Source of the DNA: Octadecabacter sp. B2R22
Lineage (GTDB): Bacteria; Pseudomonadota; Alphaproteobacteria; Rhodobacterales; Rhodobacteraceae
Direction: 5' to 3'
Length of the DNA stretch: 64,000 bases
Assembly: GCF_018861045.1 (NCBI RefSeq)
Contig: NZ_JAHKQJ010000007.1
Coordinates: 310,001 to 374,000, forward strand
Below are positions 17,801 through 27,772 of this stretch, one piece after another (position 1 is the first letter of the stretch; every line of letters begins with the position of its first letter). The position numbers and the translations under genes were made by a program. The notes under the pieces are model-generated. The model searched no databases and had not been told where the DNA came from. It was given only the letters and a program-made list of their open reading frames with translations.

Positions 17801-20258
17801 CATCGCCTGCACCAGCAGTGATGCTGTCATTCCCACCGTAGCCGTAAATCAGGTCGTCATTGTTCGTGTCACCAGCCAAGATCGCGTCGCCTGCATCGAC
17901 CATGTCGCCATCTGGATCGCCAGTATAGCTTGCGTCGATCGTGTCTGCGCCCGCGGTCCCGCTGACCGTGCCGTCAGGCATCGGGATGCCAATCGCGTTG
18001 AGGTAGAACGGATCATCTGCATCAGTTGGATCGATCCCAACAAGCGTGATGGTTTCACCGTTCGGGAAGGTCAGCAACGCGTTGCCGGACCCGTCATCGG
18101 AAACCACAACATCATTGGTCAGAACTGGTGTGCGGTCTGGATCGCCCACAGGCAGATCGTAAAGGGCGGAAACATCCAAAGTATCGATACCCGTAAAGGT
18201 GCCGTCGCCATTTGGAGTAGGGGCGTCGAATTCATAGATGGTATCGTTGCCAAATCCGTCCTCAAGGATCAGCACATCCGCATCGCCATCCGGCGATCCA
18301 TCGCCAAGGTAGACGGAATCGTCACCGGACCCAGTTGTGAACGTATCCGCGCCTGCGCCGCCAAAAAGGTCAAGGCCGCTGCCATCCGCAGACGTGTCAA
18401 AAATATCGTCATTCTCGGTGCCACCAAGCCCTTCGATTTCGGCGAAGGTTCCTGCTGCTGCCGTGCCGTTGAACGAATAGGTGCCCATTTCGGCACCGGT
18501 GGATGTGACTGTGACGCCTGCGCTTGTTACGTAATCAGAGAACCAAACGCTGTCCCAATCGCCATCGCCGACATCTTCGCCGCCGACGATGGTATCGGTG
18601 TCGTGGTCGTCGGTGATCCAGAATTGGTCCGAACCTGTTCCGCCATCTAGATAGTCGTCGCCAAATGCACCCGTGATGGTGTCGTCGTCCGCACCGCCAT
18701 AAAGGCTGTCATTGTCTGCGCCGCCATTGATGAAATCATTGCCCGCGCCACCGTAAACGGTGTCGTTTCCGGCCTCTGTGGACCAATCGCCAAAGGTGTC
18801 GTTGCCGTCGCCAAGGGAAACTGTGTCATTCCCAGAACCACCCGATACCGAGTCATCGCCGATACCACCGTCGATGCTGTCTGCGCCGTCACCGCCGTAT
18901 AGCGTATCAATCCCGGCGTCGCCGCTGAGGGAGTCGTCACCCGTGCCACCGTAAATGGTGTCGCCATCCGCGTTGCCCTGGATCGTATCATGGCCTTCGC
19001 CGCCATAGATTTCATCGGCGCCATCGCCACCTGAAATTACGTCGTCAGCGTCGCTGAATTCAGCGATTGGAACTTGGCTAAACTCAACGTCACCAATGCG
19101 GATCGCGTGATTGCCGTATGCTGTATCAACGTTGTTGTATTCGATCACAATTTGCGCGACTGGACCGGCAATGCTGACTTCAAGGAAACCAGTCTGAGCT
19201 GACGTTAGACCCGAGCCACCCGAATTCACAATCGAGGTCGCTGTCCCAGTCGCGTTATCAACTGTGATCGTGGATGCGTCGCCTGCGGTAAGAACAACAG
19301 GGACGGCATTGCCCAAAGCATCATATGCCGTAATGATCAGCTGGTCGATGAACTGGTTTTCCAGTTCGTCGATGTCATGGATACCAAAAGTGACATCGGT
19401 GACTTCATCACTATAGCTCGTGGGATCATTGGCTGAGAAATCAAGCGTGACCGTTGAGGCGTGTTGCCCCGTGCCGGTACCGCCGCCGTAGAGTTCAATA
19501 GAGGATGAATCGCTACGATCATCAAAGTCGTAAAGCGTGTCATTGGTTTCCATCGAGGCACCGGTGAAGTTGACGCCCTGTGTGACAGAAACATCGACCT
19601 GAATGTCGCCGCTAATAGAGGTTCCGGTCAGCCCGCCAGCGATGCTTGCTTCATCCGCAACACCCTGTTCATCCCAGCGAAACGCTGTTTCAATGTTGCT
19701 GCTTACAGATGTGTTGGTGTCGCCGTAAATGACGTCATTCCCGTCACCACCATCAATGCTATCGTTGCCGCTACCACCAGAGATCGTATCAGAACCCGTG
19801 CCACCATAAACGGTATCATTCGCGACGCCTGCATCCACGGTGTCATTGCCACCGCCCGCGACGATTATGTCCTCGTTGGTTCCGTTGCTGTCGCCACCGT
19901 CAACTTCGTCGTTGCTGCCTGTGTCATTGTAATTAAAATCAATGTCATCATCGCCGGACGTCCCGTCAATCGTGCCATCGGATGGCACAACAGGGTAGGT
20001 TGGCGGACCGTCAGCTTGGGCGGTGCCGCTGGTAATCATGTAATTGTCGGGAATAAAGTAAACATTGCCATCGGTGGCTTCGTAGTAGACGCCGGAATCC
20101 TGAATGTTGTTGTAAGAGTTGCCGCCATAGGTGCCGCTCCAGATCCAATTGCCTGCGCCAATTGTGCTGGATGTTGTGAACGTTGACTGGGATCCGCTAA
20201 TCGCGTCTCCACCGTCGAGGATTCCGTCTCCTAATGTTACCAAATAACCTGTTGGCAT
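14871..20258 (-). CDS. giant RTX-type calcium-binding exoprotein with C-terminal Hint domain
   Basis: 1795 residues, very acidic. After a 90-residue N-terminal region recurring in roseobacter exoproteins, there are dozens of nonapeptide calcium-binding repeats (GGxGxDxxx type, e.g. GGSGNDSIDGGDGND) in blocks alternating with beta-rich stretches. The final 185 residues are a Hint domain: C1611 in CFTPGTRIAT and SPQHRVLF are intein/hedgehog-like signatures. Such proteins are exported by type I systems and bind calcium outside the cell. The Hint domain may self-process, but there is no downstream cargo, only about 60 residues. A 330-base segment is duplicated internally (16660-16988 and 17902-18230). 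The nearest type I secretion genes are at 34-39 kb. Confidence 0.93.
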   Translation of the reverse strand: MPTGYLVTLGDGILDGGDAISGSQSTFTTSSTIGAGNWIWSGTYGGNSYNNIQDSGVYYEATDGNVYFIPDNYMITSGTAQADGPPTYPVVPSDGTIDGTSGDDDIDFNYNDTGSNDEVDGGDSNGTNEDIIVAGGGNDTVDAGVANDTVYGGTGSDTISGGSGNDSIDGGDGNDVIYGDTNTSVSSNIETAFRWDEQGVADEASIAGGLTGTSISGDIQVDVSVTQGVNFTGASMETNDTLYDFDDRSDSSSIELYGGGTGTGQHASTVTLDFSANDPTSYSDEVTDVTFGIHDIDELENQFIDQLIITAYDALGNAVPVVLTAGDASTITVDNATGTATSIVNSGGSGLTSAQTGFLEVSIAGPVAQIVIEYNNVDTAYGNHAIRIGDVEFSQVPIAEFSDADDVISGGDGADEIYGGEGHDTIQGNADGDTIYGGTGDDSLSGDAGIDTLYGGDGADSIDGGIGDDSVSGGSGNDTVSLGDGNDTFGDWSTEAGNDTVYGGAGNDFINGGADNDSLYGGADDDTITGAFGDDYLDGGTGSDQFWITDDHDTDTIVGGEDVGDGDWDSVWFSDYVTSAGVTVTSTGAEMGTYSFNGTAAAGTFAEIEGLGGTENDDIFDTSADGSGLDLFGGAGADTFTTGSGDDSVYLGDGSPDGDADVLILEDGFGNDTIYEFDAPTPNGDGTFTGIDTLDVSALYDLPVGDPDRTPVLTNDVVVSDDGSGNALLTFPNGETITLVGIDPTDADDPFYLNAIGIPMPDGTVSGTAGADTIDASYTGDPDGDMVDAGDAILAGDTNNDDLIYGYGGNDSITAGAGDDEIYGGTGNDTIDGGTGDDTITAGTGNDTIILNETSGTNAIDGGEDGDLSDIDTLDFSSTSVDRVIVQVTGDEAGTYDVDHGIADGTFTNIEAIVGTDGGDFLDSTLNTSDITISGGAGDDLVAGGTGDDVLSGDAGDDYIELGDDFGNDTITGGETGETNGDSLFAGFVTDDLIVDLQTLNPADPESGTISDGTSTTTFSEIENIYLGSGDDSVTGSSGADNIALGEGADTINAGAGDDNIDLGVGTDTPDGDADVVVLEDGFGNDTVEGFDAPTPNGDGTFNGIDTLDVSGLYDLPLGDPDRTPVLTNDVVVSDDGSGNALLTFPNGETITLVGIDPTDADDPFYLNAIGIPMPDGTVSGTAGDDTIDASYVGDPDGDQVDSTDAILAGHEPNDDLIEAGAGNDTVIAGNGDDSIYGEAGDDLIFGGVGSDTAFGGTGDDIINGGDEADTLYGGDDADTFVQESGFGSDVIEGGEGGTDTDEIWSTQNVDVTVTATGDESGSISDGTSTATFSEIEAIETEGGDDVINLSNDSAGMTVDSGAGDDTITGGSGNDSIVAGSGVDAITGGAGNDVMDGGTGSDSFVLGEGFGTDDITAGEDAGLVDIDVVDAGGMTTGVTLDFTGAETGTLSDGTNTASFTEVELFNLGSGDDTVDGGVGDELVFAGAGDDTMTAGEGEDTFYAGSGDDDITFSEGDAMYGGFGDDTFTLEDLGETSNGTITIDGGSGSETPDPDGDGPLIGGDTLKLGDLGVLTQAVRDTFVDDGTGSYSGSVTLDDGTILNFSEIENIICFTPGTRIATQRGLVAVDDLEIGDLVVTRDHGLQPVRWTEGRTVPAVDRFAPVRISKNVLAGQERDLIVSPQHRVLFQGYRAELLFGESEVLVSAKHLVDGVDVVQEESGMVTYVHIMFDQHEIIYAEGAPTESFHPGDIGFSAVSDEAREELFAIFPELRADPSFYGSTARRSLKAHEARLIHL
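16660..16988 (-). repeat. internal duplication in the RTX gene, copy 1
   Basis: About 330 bases encoding the block TFPNGETITLVGIDPTDADD and its surroundings, nearly identical to 17902-18230. The two copies are 1242 bases (414 codons) apart, so the unit of duplication may be a larger module of which this part has stayed conserved. Differences are mostly third-position changes. Confidence 0.85.
17902..18230 (-). repeat. internal duplication in the RTX gene, copy 2
   Basis: Partner of 16660-16988. The near-identity at DNA level compared with the degenerate nonapeptide repeats around it points to recent duplication or gene conversion inside the gene. Confidence 0.85.
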
Positions 20259-20484
20259 AACTCTATAACCTCATTGCGCGGGCTTTCGCCCTGTATTGAA
20301 CATCGCCGACCATGCGCTGGGCACAGCTCGACCTTTAGAGGGTTACCTACGGGTCATAGGCGGCATGAATGGGGTGATAAGGGGGCTATTGATCCCTCAA
20401 TTTTGCTAAGATCATGGCAAAAATAAGTGCGGCACACGGCATGCGTGTTTTTGACTGGAGAAACGGGGCAACCTCTGGCAAGAA

Positions 20485-20940
20485 ATGCATATGAAATGGT
20501 TAGACATCCCCCCCGTATGGCTCGTCGCGGCATTGTGCCTCACTTATTGGCTTGGGCAATGGCGGCCCTTAGGGCTTAGCTTGGCGCATCCGATCACGCA
20601 GTTTCTTGCGGCCGTACTTATCGGGGGTGGGGCGATTTTGATGCTTTTGGCCGTGATGGAGATGCGGCGTCAGAAGACGACCATAATCCCGCATATGGAC
20701 GCTGAAAAACTGGTGCAATCCGGTATTTTCAAACGCTCACGGAATCCGATTTATCTTGGTGATATCTTGATCTTAGCGGGTTTCGTTCTGCGATGGGACG
20801 TGCCGTTGGCCTTGCCGCTGATCCCGATTTTGTTCTGGCTGTTGGAAACACGGTTTGTCATCCCCGAAGAAGACCGCCTACGCCGCAAGTTCAGGCAGGA
20901 TTTCTATCGTTACACCGAAAAGACCCGCCGCTGGCTGTAA
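20485..20940 (+). CDS. isoprenylcysteine carboxyl methyltransferase-like membrane protein
   Basis: 151 residues with about four hydrophobic segments. The ICMT/PEMT-type signature appears as SGIFKRSRNPIYLGD (about 77-91) and the C-terminal EEDRLRRKFRQDFYRY, the S-adenosylmethionine-binding half of this family. Bacterial members methylate unknown small or lipid substrates. Two ATGs (20485 and 20491) are close; either may start it. It is divergent from the RTX gene across 226 bases. Confidence 0.87.
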   Translation: MHMKWLDIPPVWLVAALCLTYWLGQWRPLGLSLAHPITQFLAAVLIGGGAILMLLAVMEMRRQKTTIIPHMDAEKLVQSGIFKRSRNPIYLGDILILAGFVLRWDVPLALPLIPILFWLLETRFVIPEEDRLRRKFRQDFYRYTEKTRRWL

Positions 20941-21079
20941 CCCTCACAGCGCTTTTGGCGTCCATCCAATGACCCGTTGAAGCCAGCATGTGCGGGCCTT
21001 TGACCACGTCGGATGACTTGTGGTTCAAGTCCTGCACCGCTACGACTGCTGCAAGGAAGACTTATAAGGGGGATGTTCC

Positions 21080-22651
21080 ATGAGAATTGGCACACCAAAG
21101 GAACTATTTGAGGGTGAGAACCGCGTCGCGATGACGCCGGCATCTGCGCTCGAACTGCAAAAATTGGGCCATGAATGTGTGGTCGAAACCAAAGCCGGTG
21201 CTGCCGCGGGTTTCTCGGACAAAGATTATAAAGATGCAGGCGTTGAGGTCGTAAAGACCGCCGCTGCGTTGTGGAAAACGGCTGACATTGTCGCCAAGGT
21301 CCGTGTCCCTGATGACGGTGAAATGAAACGTCTGCGTGCGGATCAAACATTGATCTCATTCTTCAGCCCCGTCGCTGACGAAGCAAAGATGAAATCCGCT
21401 GCCCATAAAGGTGCAACCGTTGTCGCAATGGAAATGATCCCGCGTATTTCGCGCGCTCAGAAAATGGACGCTTTGTCGTCCATGGCGAACATCGCGGGTT
21501 ACCGCGCCGTTATCGAGGCAGGTAATAACTTCCCACGTTTCTTTACAGGCCAGATCACTGCGGCCGGTAAAGTTCCACCTGCCAAGGTTCTGGTTGTCGG
21601 GGCAGGGGTTGCCGGTTTGGCTGCTATCGGGACATCGACGTCCCTTGGTGCGATCACCTACGCATTCGACGTGCGCCCTGAAGTGGCCGAACAGGTCGAA
21701 TCCATGGGCGCCGAGTTCGTCTTCCTCGACTTTGAGGAAGAACAGGCAGATGGCGCGTCATCAGGTGGCTACGCTTCTGTGTCTTCACCAGAATTCGCGG
21801 CGGCACAGCTTGCCAAGTTCCGCGAAATTGCGCCGGACATGGACATCGTTATCACAACGGCCCTGATCCCGAACCGCGAAGCGCCAGAGCTTTGGACGGA
21901 AGACATGGTGAAATCCATGAAGCCGGGGTCTGTGATTGTTGATCTTGCGGCGGAAAAGGGCGGCAACTGTAAGCTGACCGTCAAAGACGAGAAGATCGTC
22001 ACGGACAACGGTGTGACCATCATTGGCTACACAGACTTCCCATCCCGTATGGCGGCGCAGTCTTCTACGCTTTATGCGACCAACATCCGCCATTTGATGA
22101 CTGACCTGACACCTGAGAAAGACGGTGTCGTCGATCACAACATGGAAGACGACGTGATCCGCGGCGCGACCGTGACCCACGACAAAGAAGTGACTTTCCC
22201 GCCGCCACCACCAAAGGTGCAGGCGATTGCGGCACAGCCAAAGGTCGAGGTCAAAGAACTGACACCAGAAGAAAAGCGTGCAGAAGAGGTCGCAGCGTTC
22301 AAAGCGCAGACCAAATCTCAGGTGACACTGATCGCGATTGGTGCCTTCTTGCTTTTGGCCGTTGGCCTTGTGGCACCTGCCAGCTTTATGCAGCACTTTA
22401 TCGTGTTTGTTTTGGCCGTCTTCGTGGGCTTCCAAGTCATCTGGGGCGTCGCACACAGCTTGCACACGCCTCTCATGGCGGTGACCAACGCGATTTCATC
22501 GATCATCATTCTGGGTGCTTTGATGCAAATCGGATCGGGGAGCTTCCTAGTGGTTCTGCTCGCGGCCTTGTCGGTCTTTATGACAGGTATCAATATCTTC
22601 GGCGGGTTCCTCGTCACACGGCGCATGCTTGCCATGTTCCAGAAATCTTAA
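21080..22651 (+). CDS. pntA: NAD(P) transhydrogenase subunit alpha
   Basis: 523 residues. The first ~380 form the soluble NAD(H)-binding domain I, with Rossmann motif [14 protein letters not shown] near residue 172 and the mobile loop region [11 protein letters not shown]. An alanine/proline linker follows, then four membrane segments at about 410-520. With PntB it couples proton entry to hydride transfer from NADH to NADP+. A single fused alpha subunit is the E. coli-like layout; Rhodospirillum splits it into pntAA and pntAB. pntB starts 13 bases after the stop. Confidence 0.97.
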   Translation: MRIGTPKELFEGENRVAMTPASALELQKLGHECVVETKAGAAAGFSDKDYKDAGVEVVKTAAALWKTADIVAKVRVPDDGEMKRLRADQTLISFFSPVADEAKMKSAAHKGATVVAMEMIPRISRAQKMDALSSMANIAGYRAVIEAGNNFPRFFTGQITAAGKVPPAKVLVVGAGVAGLAAIGTSTSLGAITYAFDVRPEVAEQVESMGAEFVFLDFEEEQADGASSGGYASVSSPEFAAAQLAKFREIAPDMDIVITTALIPNREAPELWTEDMVKSMKPGSVIVDLAAEKGGNCKLTVKDEKIVTDNGVTIIGYTDFPSRMAAQSSTLYATNIRHLMTDLTPEKDGVVDHNMEDDVIRGATVTHDKEVTFPPPPPKVQAIAAQPKVEVKELTPEEKRAEEVAAFKAQTKSQVTLIAIGAFLLLAVGLVAPASFMQHFIVFVLAVFVGFQVIWGVAHSLHTPLMAVTNAISSIIILGALMQIGSGSFLVVLLAALSVFMTGINIFGGFLVTRRMLAMFQKS

Positions 22652-22664
22652 GGGGGGCTGGATA

Positions 22665-24098
22665 ATGGAATTTGGTTTCACAACAGCGGCATACGTCGTC
22701 TCTGCAGTTCTTTTCATTCTGTCCTTGGGCGGTCTGTCTGGCCAAGAAAGCGCAAAACGCGCTGTTTGGTACGGTATCGTTGGTATGGCCTTGGCCGTGG
22801 CAGCAACATTGGTTGGCCCCGGTGCTGGCTATTGGCTTCTTTCGATCTTGATGATCATTGGCGGCGGCGCGATTGGGTACCAACTCGCGACCAAAGTTCA
22901 GATGACACAGATGCCAGAACTGGTTGCAGCGATGCACTCTCTGGTTGGTCTGGCAGCGGTGTTCGTGGGCTTCATTGCGCATATCGAACTGAACCGTGTC
23001 TTGGGTATGGACCATGAAACCCGCGAGGGCCTGACAGGGTTCGCAGGGCTTCTGGCGCATAAATCTGGCGTAGAGATCGGCATTTTGCGGGTCGAGCTGT
23101 TCCTCGGCATCTTTATCGGTGCGATCACGTTCACAGGGTCGGTCATTGCTTACGGTAAGCTGGCTGGCAAAGTGGACAGCGCGGCGACGAAGTTGCCGGG
23201 CGGTCACATGCTCAACATCGCGGCGGCGGCAGTCGCAGTGATCACGCTGATCTGGTACTTCAACACAGGCGGGTTCTTCCCACTGTTCCTAATGACTTTG
23301 GCGGCACTGTTTATCGGCTACCACCTGATCATGGGCATCGGCGGCGCGGATATGCCTGTCGTTGTGTCCATGCTGAACAGCTATTCCGGTTGGGCTGCAG
23401 CGGCGATTGGTTTCTCCCTTGGGAACGACCTGTTGATCGTTGTTGGTGCACTGGTTGGCTCAAGCGGTGCGATCCTGTCCTACATCATGTGTAAGGCGAT
23501 GAACCGTTCGTTCGTGTCCGTTATCTTGGGTGGCTTTGGCGGCCCAGCGGGTGAGCAGATGGCCGTTGAAGGTGAACAAATCGCCATAGATGTGGACGGT
23601 GTTGCGACGGCTTTGGAAGAAGCTGACAGCATCATTATCATCCCAGGCTACGGCATGGCGGTTGCACAGGCACAGCAAAACGTCGCTGAACTGACACGTC
23701 GTTTGCGCGCTAAGGGCAAGAACGTGCGCTTTGCGATCCACCCAGTTGCGGGTCGTCTGCCGGGTCACATGAACGTACTTCTGGCGGAAGCCAAAGTGCC
23801 ATATGACATCGTCATGGAAATGGACGAGATCAACGACGACTTCCCGGAAACGGACGTCGCCATCGTGATCGGGTCCAATGACATCGTGAACCCAGCCGCA
23901 CAGGATGATCCGAACTCCCCAATCGCGGGTATGCCGGTTCTGGAATGCTGGAAGGCCAAACAGGTGTTCGTGTCCAAACGTGGTCAGGGTACTGGATATT
24001 CCGGTATCGAAAACCCGCTGTTCTTCAAGGACAACACACGCATGTTCTACGGCGATGCAAAAGCGTCCTTGGACAGCTTGCTGACCAAGATCGATTGA
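22665..24098 (+). CDS. pntB: NAD(P) transhydrogenase subunit beta
   Basis: 477 residues. About nine membrane helices (1-260) form the proton channel, and the C-terminal domain III binds NADP(H): [10 protein letters not shown], then [22 protein letters not shown] and the ANP...NDIVNP block are recognisable. The start at 22665 follows AAGGGGGG; an upstream frame start would overlap pntA without similarity. The operon ends with a strong terminator at 24127-24158. Confidence 0.97.
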   Translation: MEFGFTTAAYVVSAVLFILSLGGLSGQESAKRAVWYGIVGMALAVAATLVGPGAGYWLLSILMIIGGGAIGYQLATKVQMTQMPELVAAMHSLVGLAAVFVGFIAHIELNRVLGMDHETREGLTGFAGLLAHKSGVEIGILRVELFLGIFIGAITFTGSVIAYGKLAGKVDSAATKLPGGHMLNIAAAAVAVITLIWYFNTGGFFPLFLMTLAALFIGYHLIMGIGGADMPVVVSMLNSYSGWAAAAIGFSLGNDLLIVVGALVGSSGAILSYIMCKAMNRSFVSVILGGFGGPAGEQMAVEGEQIAIDVDGVATALEEADSIIIIPGYGMAVAQAQQNVAELTRRLRAKGKNVRFAIHPVAGRLPGHMNVLLAEAKVPYDIVMEMDEINDDFPETDVAIVIGSNDIVNPAAQDDPNSPIAGMPVLECWKAKQVFVSKRGQGTGYSGIENPLFFKDNTRMFYGDAKASLDSLLTKID

Positions 24099-24126
24099 TC
24101 GACTGGGTTTCAGACCTGAAATTGAC

Positions 24127-24158
24127 AAAGGGGCTGCAGGATTGCGGCCCCTTTTTTT
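24127..24158 (+). terminator. rho-independent terminator of pntAB
   Basis: AAAGGGGCTGCA at 24127-24138 pairs with TGCGGCCCCTTT at 24143-24154 (one G-T pair), loop of four, then a run of T to 24158. Twenty-eight bases after the pntB stop. Classical layout. Confidence 0.93.
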
Positions 24159-24210
24159 GATCTAATCCCAGACAGGACCCGTAGTAAGATAAACTGGAAA
24201 GGGGTTACTC

Positions 24211-24714
24211 ATGCGATCTATTATTCTGTTGGGTGCATTGCTGGCGCAGCCATTCGCGGCACACGCCGATATCAACGTTGTTTTCCAAGACGGCGCACCG
24301 GTTGATCGATTTACCATACAAGCGAGCGATGGATGCATGGGCACGCCATTTGATGTGTCGCTGGATCTGAGCGGGTCTGCGGCAGGCCTTATCTTTGATG
24401 TGACAGCGCAAGGCGCGGGCGTTGAGGTCTACCAGCCGCTTGTCCTCGTGGAGCAAAGCGAGCGCGTCTTGCGGGTATCCGAGATATCGGATGGCGCGAC
24501 AGAGGTATCACTCTCCTTGAACGGTGTGGATCAAGGGGCGCCTGTTGTCTTTACCGCAGACCTCGATGACACCTTGGGGTCGCGCGGCATAACGGTCAGT
24601 GGTCAGGAAATGGCAGGCGTGACTGCATCGGTCACTCTCGACGGCACCAGCTACTCGGCGACATTCGACAGCAGTGGCGTAGCGCGTGTCGCTTTGCCAG
24701 ATTGCATTTCTTAA
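24211..24714 (+). CDS. secreted 'aggregation factor core'-like protein
   Basis: 167 residues with a signal peptide (1-19, cut after AHA). The mature part is beta-rich: FQDGAPVDRFTI, then SLDLSGSAAGLIFDVTA and VFTADLDDTLGSRGITVSG. Two cysteines (about 42 and 165) may pair. This matches a small roseobacter family commonly labelled aggregation factor core; the experimental basis for that label is unclear to me. It follows the pntAB terminator and has its own AAGGGG ribosome site. Convergent with the dienelactone hydrolase gene over a shared terminator. Confidence 0.75.
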   Translation: MRSIILLGALLAQPFAAHADINVVFQDGAPVDRFTIQASDGCMGTPFDVSLDLSGSAAGLIFDVTAQGAGVEVYQPLVLVEQSERVLRVSEISDGATEVSLSLNGVDQGAPVVFTADLDDTLGSRGITVSGQEMAGVTASVTLDGTSYSATFDSSGVARVALPDCIS

Positions 24715-24721
24715 CGGGAAG

Positions 24722-24758
24722 GGGCGGCCCGAAACCATCTTCGGAAAACGGGCCGCCC
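24722..24758. terminator. bidirectional hairpin terminator between convergent genes
   Basis: GGGCGGCCCG at 24722-24731 pairs perfectly with CGGGCCGCCC at 24749-24758 around a 17-base loop. It lies eight bases after the secreted-protein stop and seven bases before the hydrolase stop on the other strand. Confidence 0.75.
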
Positions 24759-24764
24759 GACGAC

Positions 24765-25652
24765 TTAGGTTAGATAGGTGTTGAACCAATCAATCGTGCG
24801 GGACCACGCAAGCTCGGCTTTTTCTTCGTCATAGCGCGGCGTGCTGTCGTTGTGGAACCCGTGGTTGGCTGCCTCGTATATATGGCCCTCATAGGTGGTG
24901 CCAGCTGCCTTTAGGGCCTCCTCATAGGCAGGCCAGCCCGCGTTGATACGTTCATCCAACTCACCATATTGCATCAACATTGCGGCTTGGATTTTCGGCA
25001 CGTCGTCAGCTGCAGGTTGGCGGCCATAGAACGGAACAGAAGCCGCCATCTCGGGGTAGGCCACGGCCAGCGCATTACAGACGCCACCGCCGTAACAAAA
25101 GCCCACAGCGCCGACCTTGTCGGTGGTGTCGTCGCGGGCCATCAAGTGTTCGAACCCTGCAAAGAAGTCGTTCATCAACTCCGTGCCATCCACCGTGCTT
25201 TGTAATTCGCGGCCTTCGACGTCATTGCCCGGATAACCGCCCACTGAGGTCAGACCATCAGGGGCCAAAGCGATAAATCCTGCCTTGGCCACGCGGCGCG
25301 CCACGTCTTCGATATAAGGATTGAGGCCACGGTTCTCGTGAATAACCAGAACGGAGGGCACGGGGCCTGTTACGTTTGCGGGTTTCACCAGATAGCCGCG
25401 CACGTCGCCCGTGCCATTGGGGGACGGGTAGGTGATGTATTCGGGAAAGATATCCTCATCCGTGAACGAAACCTGCTGTGCCAATGCATAGTTCGGCGAC
25501 ATCATATTCAACAGGGCGACGGCGGTCACACCACCGACAGCGAATTTACCGGCGCGGTTTAAGAACTCGCGTTTGGTGATCTTGCCGTGGGCATAAAAGT
25601 CATACAGGTCGAGCAGTTCTTGATCGAAGTCTTTGGCAGTCATGCGGGTCAT
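24765..25652 (-). CDS. dienelactone hydrolase family protein, exported
   Basis: 295 residues. The alpha/beta-hydrolase nucleophile is C186 in GFCYGGG, with Asp in GELDERI and His in NHGFHND completing the triad. The cysteine nucleophile is typical of dienelactone hydrolases. A stretch before the domain (about 34-58, [18 protein letters not shown]) is hydrophobic behind [10 protein letters not shown], like an atypical internal export signal seen in this subfamily. Substrate unknown; no aromatic-degradation genes lie nearby. GGAGA ribosome site before the ATG. Confidence 0.9.
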   Translation of the reverse strand: MTRMTAKDFDQELLDLYDFYAHGKITKREFLNRAGKFAVGGVTAVALLNMMSPNYALAQQVSFTDEDIFPEYITYPSPNGTGDVRGYLVKPANVTGPVPSVLVIHENRGLNPYIEDVARRVAKAGFIALAPDGLTSVGGYPGNDVEGRELQSTVDGTELMNDFFAGFEHLMARDDTTDKVGAVGFCYGGGVCNALAVAYPEMAASVPFYGRQPAADDVPKIQAAMLMQYGELDERINAGWPAYEEALKAAGTTYEGHIYEAANHGFHNDSTPRYDEEKAELAWSRTIDWFNTYLT

Positions 25653-25720
25653 AGTAGGTCTCCTCAGGTGGGGCCGTGGTCGGCTGCGCTTACGTTACCT
25701 CAGGTTGTAGAAGCTGCAAT

Positions 25721-26272
25721 TCACGTTTTTGCGCGTTCGTCCCGCCAGCGGCCTTGTGCCAATCCATCCAATGTCCACGCGCCGACCGACCAGCGCACAA
25801 GCCGCAAGCACGGAAATCCGATATGGGCGCACATGCGGCGGACCTGTCGGTTGCGGCCTTCGGTGATCGTAACTTCGATCCAGCGATCCGGAATGGACTT
25901 GCGCACCCGCACAGGTGGGTCGCGCAGCCATAGGTCGGGCGGATCAATAAGACGCACTTTCGCTGGCAGAGTTGGGCCGTCCTTTAGGGTGACGGAACTG
26001 CGCAGGGGGGCAAGGTCAGCCTCAGATGGATCGCCCTCGACTTGCACCAGATAGGTCTTTGGGGTTTTGAATTTCGGGCTAGATAGTTTGGCCTGTAGTT
26101 TTCCGTCATCGGTCAACACCAATAACCCTTCGCTGTCACGGTCTAATCGACCGGCGGCATAGACGTCCTTGGGAAGATCAAAGCCCGACAAGGTCGGACG
26201 TTCAGTCGGTGACTTTGCGTCCGTGAACTGGCTGAGAACACCGAAGGGTTTGTTGAACAAGATCGTGGTCAT
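25721..26272 (-). CDS. rluE: 23S rRNA pseudouridine synthase, RluE-type
   Basis: 183 residues. The catalytic aspartate is D44 in [16 protein letters not shown], the RsuA/RluB/E/F signature. There is no N-terminal S4 domain, which fits RluE (pseudouridine 2457 of 23S rRNA) rather than RluB or RluF. Motif III appears as [15 protein letters not shown]. The gene stands alone, 68 bases upstream-side of the dienelactone hydrolase gene. Confidence 0.9.
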   Translation of the reverse strand: MTTILFNKPFGVLSQFTDAKSPTERPTLSGFDLPKDVYAAGRLDRDSEGLLVLTDDGKLQAKLSSPKFKTPKTYLVQVEGDPSEADLAPLRSSVTLKDGPTLPAKVRLIDPPDLWLRDPPVRVRKSIPDRWIEVTITEGRNRQVRRMCAHIGFPCLRLVRWSVGAWTLDGLAQGRWRDERAKT

Positions 26273-26438
26273 GCGCGTTTCGTAGACCCGTCAAATGCGG
26301 AAGGAAAGCAGAGATATCCGCCGTATTGCGGTGAGTGTATGCAATGGTATTCCGCTAATCATATGAAATTACACGTTTTTCTTTACTCTTACGCAATTTA
26401 GCTTAGATTGCCTCGAAACGCTTTTCGGAAAGACTGAT

Positions 26439-27719
26439 ATGAGCCCGATCGCCGATCACCCGTTGCGCTATGCGCTGGCCAATGAATTGCACGCCCGTCC
26501 GTTTCCAACATTGGATGCGCCGTGTCGTGCGGCCTACCTTGCAATAAAGCCTGCGCAAAATGCCGCCGGACGCGACCGCGCGGCTGATATGGAACACCTA
26601 AAGGCATTGCTAGATCATTACGCGGCCCCGCACCCCGAAGAAGGGGCGACGCATTATTTCGGGCAGGTCGGTCGCCATTTGCTGAAGTGGGAAAGCCATA
26701 CGGAATTCGTGACTTATACGGTGTTCGGCGAGGGTGTCGCAAAGACGCCCTTTGATGCTGCGACGTTCGGGATGTTCCCTGAGGACTGGTTGGCCAACGC
26801 GCCCGGAACGCGGGTCACATCTGCCTTGATCCGTGTGGAACAGCAAAGCGGTGATGCTGGCATCGGAGACAAAGTTAACAAATGGTTCGTGCCTGAAAGC
26901 GTCGCCGTCAGTCGGGTCTTGGATGATGACGCCGTGATTGCGGGGGACTACAGGATCGATCAGGGCGGTCATATGCGATTTGCGGTGTTTTCCCGTCCCG
27001 AAACCGGAGAGAGACGGGTGGGGCGGATTGTGCAACGCCTGTGCGAGGTTGAGACATATAAGGCTATGGCGATGCTCGGCTTTTCGCGCTGCCGCGATCT
27101 GGGTCGCGATATGGGTGCCCTTGATGGCCGCTTGAATGGCCTTACCGAGGCACTGAGTGGCGCGCCCGAGAAAACCGAAGAAACCTTGGATGCATTATTA
27201 CAGGTATCAGGAGAGCTGGAATCGCTGAGCGCGCAATCGACGTTCAGGTTTGGCGCAACAGCGGCCTATGAAAAGATTGTAAACCAACGGATCGAAGTCC
27301 TGCGGGAATCCCGCTTTGAGGGGCGGCAAACCTTTGGGGAGTTCATGATGCGGCGGTTCGATCCTGCAATGCGGACAGTGGCCAGCACCAAGGAGAGGCT
27401 GGACGCCATGTCGAGCCGCGCTATCCGTGCCTCTGATCTGTTGCGAACACGGGTCGATGTGGAACGCTCCGCCGAGAACAAAGCACTGCTGGAAAGCATG
27501 GACCGGCGGGCAGATATTCAGCTGCGTCTTCAGGAAACGGTCGAAGGGTTATCTATTGTTGCGATTTCCTATTACGGGGTGAACCTTGCGGCGAACGTGA
27601 CAGCTCCGTTTGCTTATGAACTGGGGCTCGGTGACAAAGGGCTAAAGGCTGTTCTAACCCCAATCGTCATAGGCTTGGTTTGGCTGATGGTGCGACGAAT
27701 ACGAAACGCGCTGCATTGA
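26439..27719 (+). CDS. DUF3422 family membrane protein
   Basis: 426 residues. The N-terminal HARPFP block (about 19-24) and HYFGQVGRHLLKWESHTEF are the family signature. A coiled-coil-like helical part (about 250-370) is followed by two hydrophobic segments at the C-terminus (about 370-392, 403-421), giving a general resemblance to CorA-like channels, but no GMN motif is present. Function unknown. A weak GGAAAG site precedes the ATG. Confidence 0.88.
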   Translation: MSPIADHPLRYALANELHARPFPTLDAPCRAAYLAIKPAQNAAGRDRAADMEHLKALLDHYAAPHPEEGATHYFGQVGRHLLKWESHTEFVTYTVFGEGVAKTPFDAATFGMFPEDWLANAPGTRVTSALIRVEQQSGDAGIGDKVNKWFVPESVAVSRVLDDDAVIAGDYRIDQGGHMRFAVFSRPETGERRVGRIVQRLCEVETYKAMAMLGFSRCRDLGRDMGALDGRLNGLTEALSGAPEKTEETLDALLQVSGELESLSAQSTFRFGATAAYEKIVNQRIEVLRESRFEGRQTFGEFMMRRFDPAMRTVASTKERLDAMSSRAIRASDLLRTRVDVERSAENKALLESMDRRADIQLRLQETVEGLSIVAISYYGVNLAANVTAPFAYELGLGDKGLKAVLTPIVIGLVWLMVRRIRNALH

Positions 27720-27772
27720 ATATTGAATATCGGGTAGGACGACCTTCGGTCGGCGCCTGCGGCGGGCGGGGG

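Noticed and set aside
16000-19800. CRISPR-like regularly spaced repeats
   Set aside because: They are codons of calcium-binding nonapeptide repeats in one long frame; spacing follows the protein and there are no unique spacers or cas genes.
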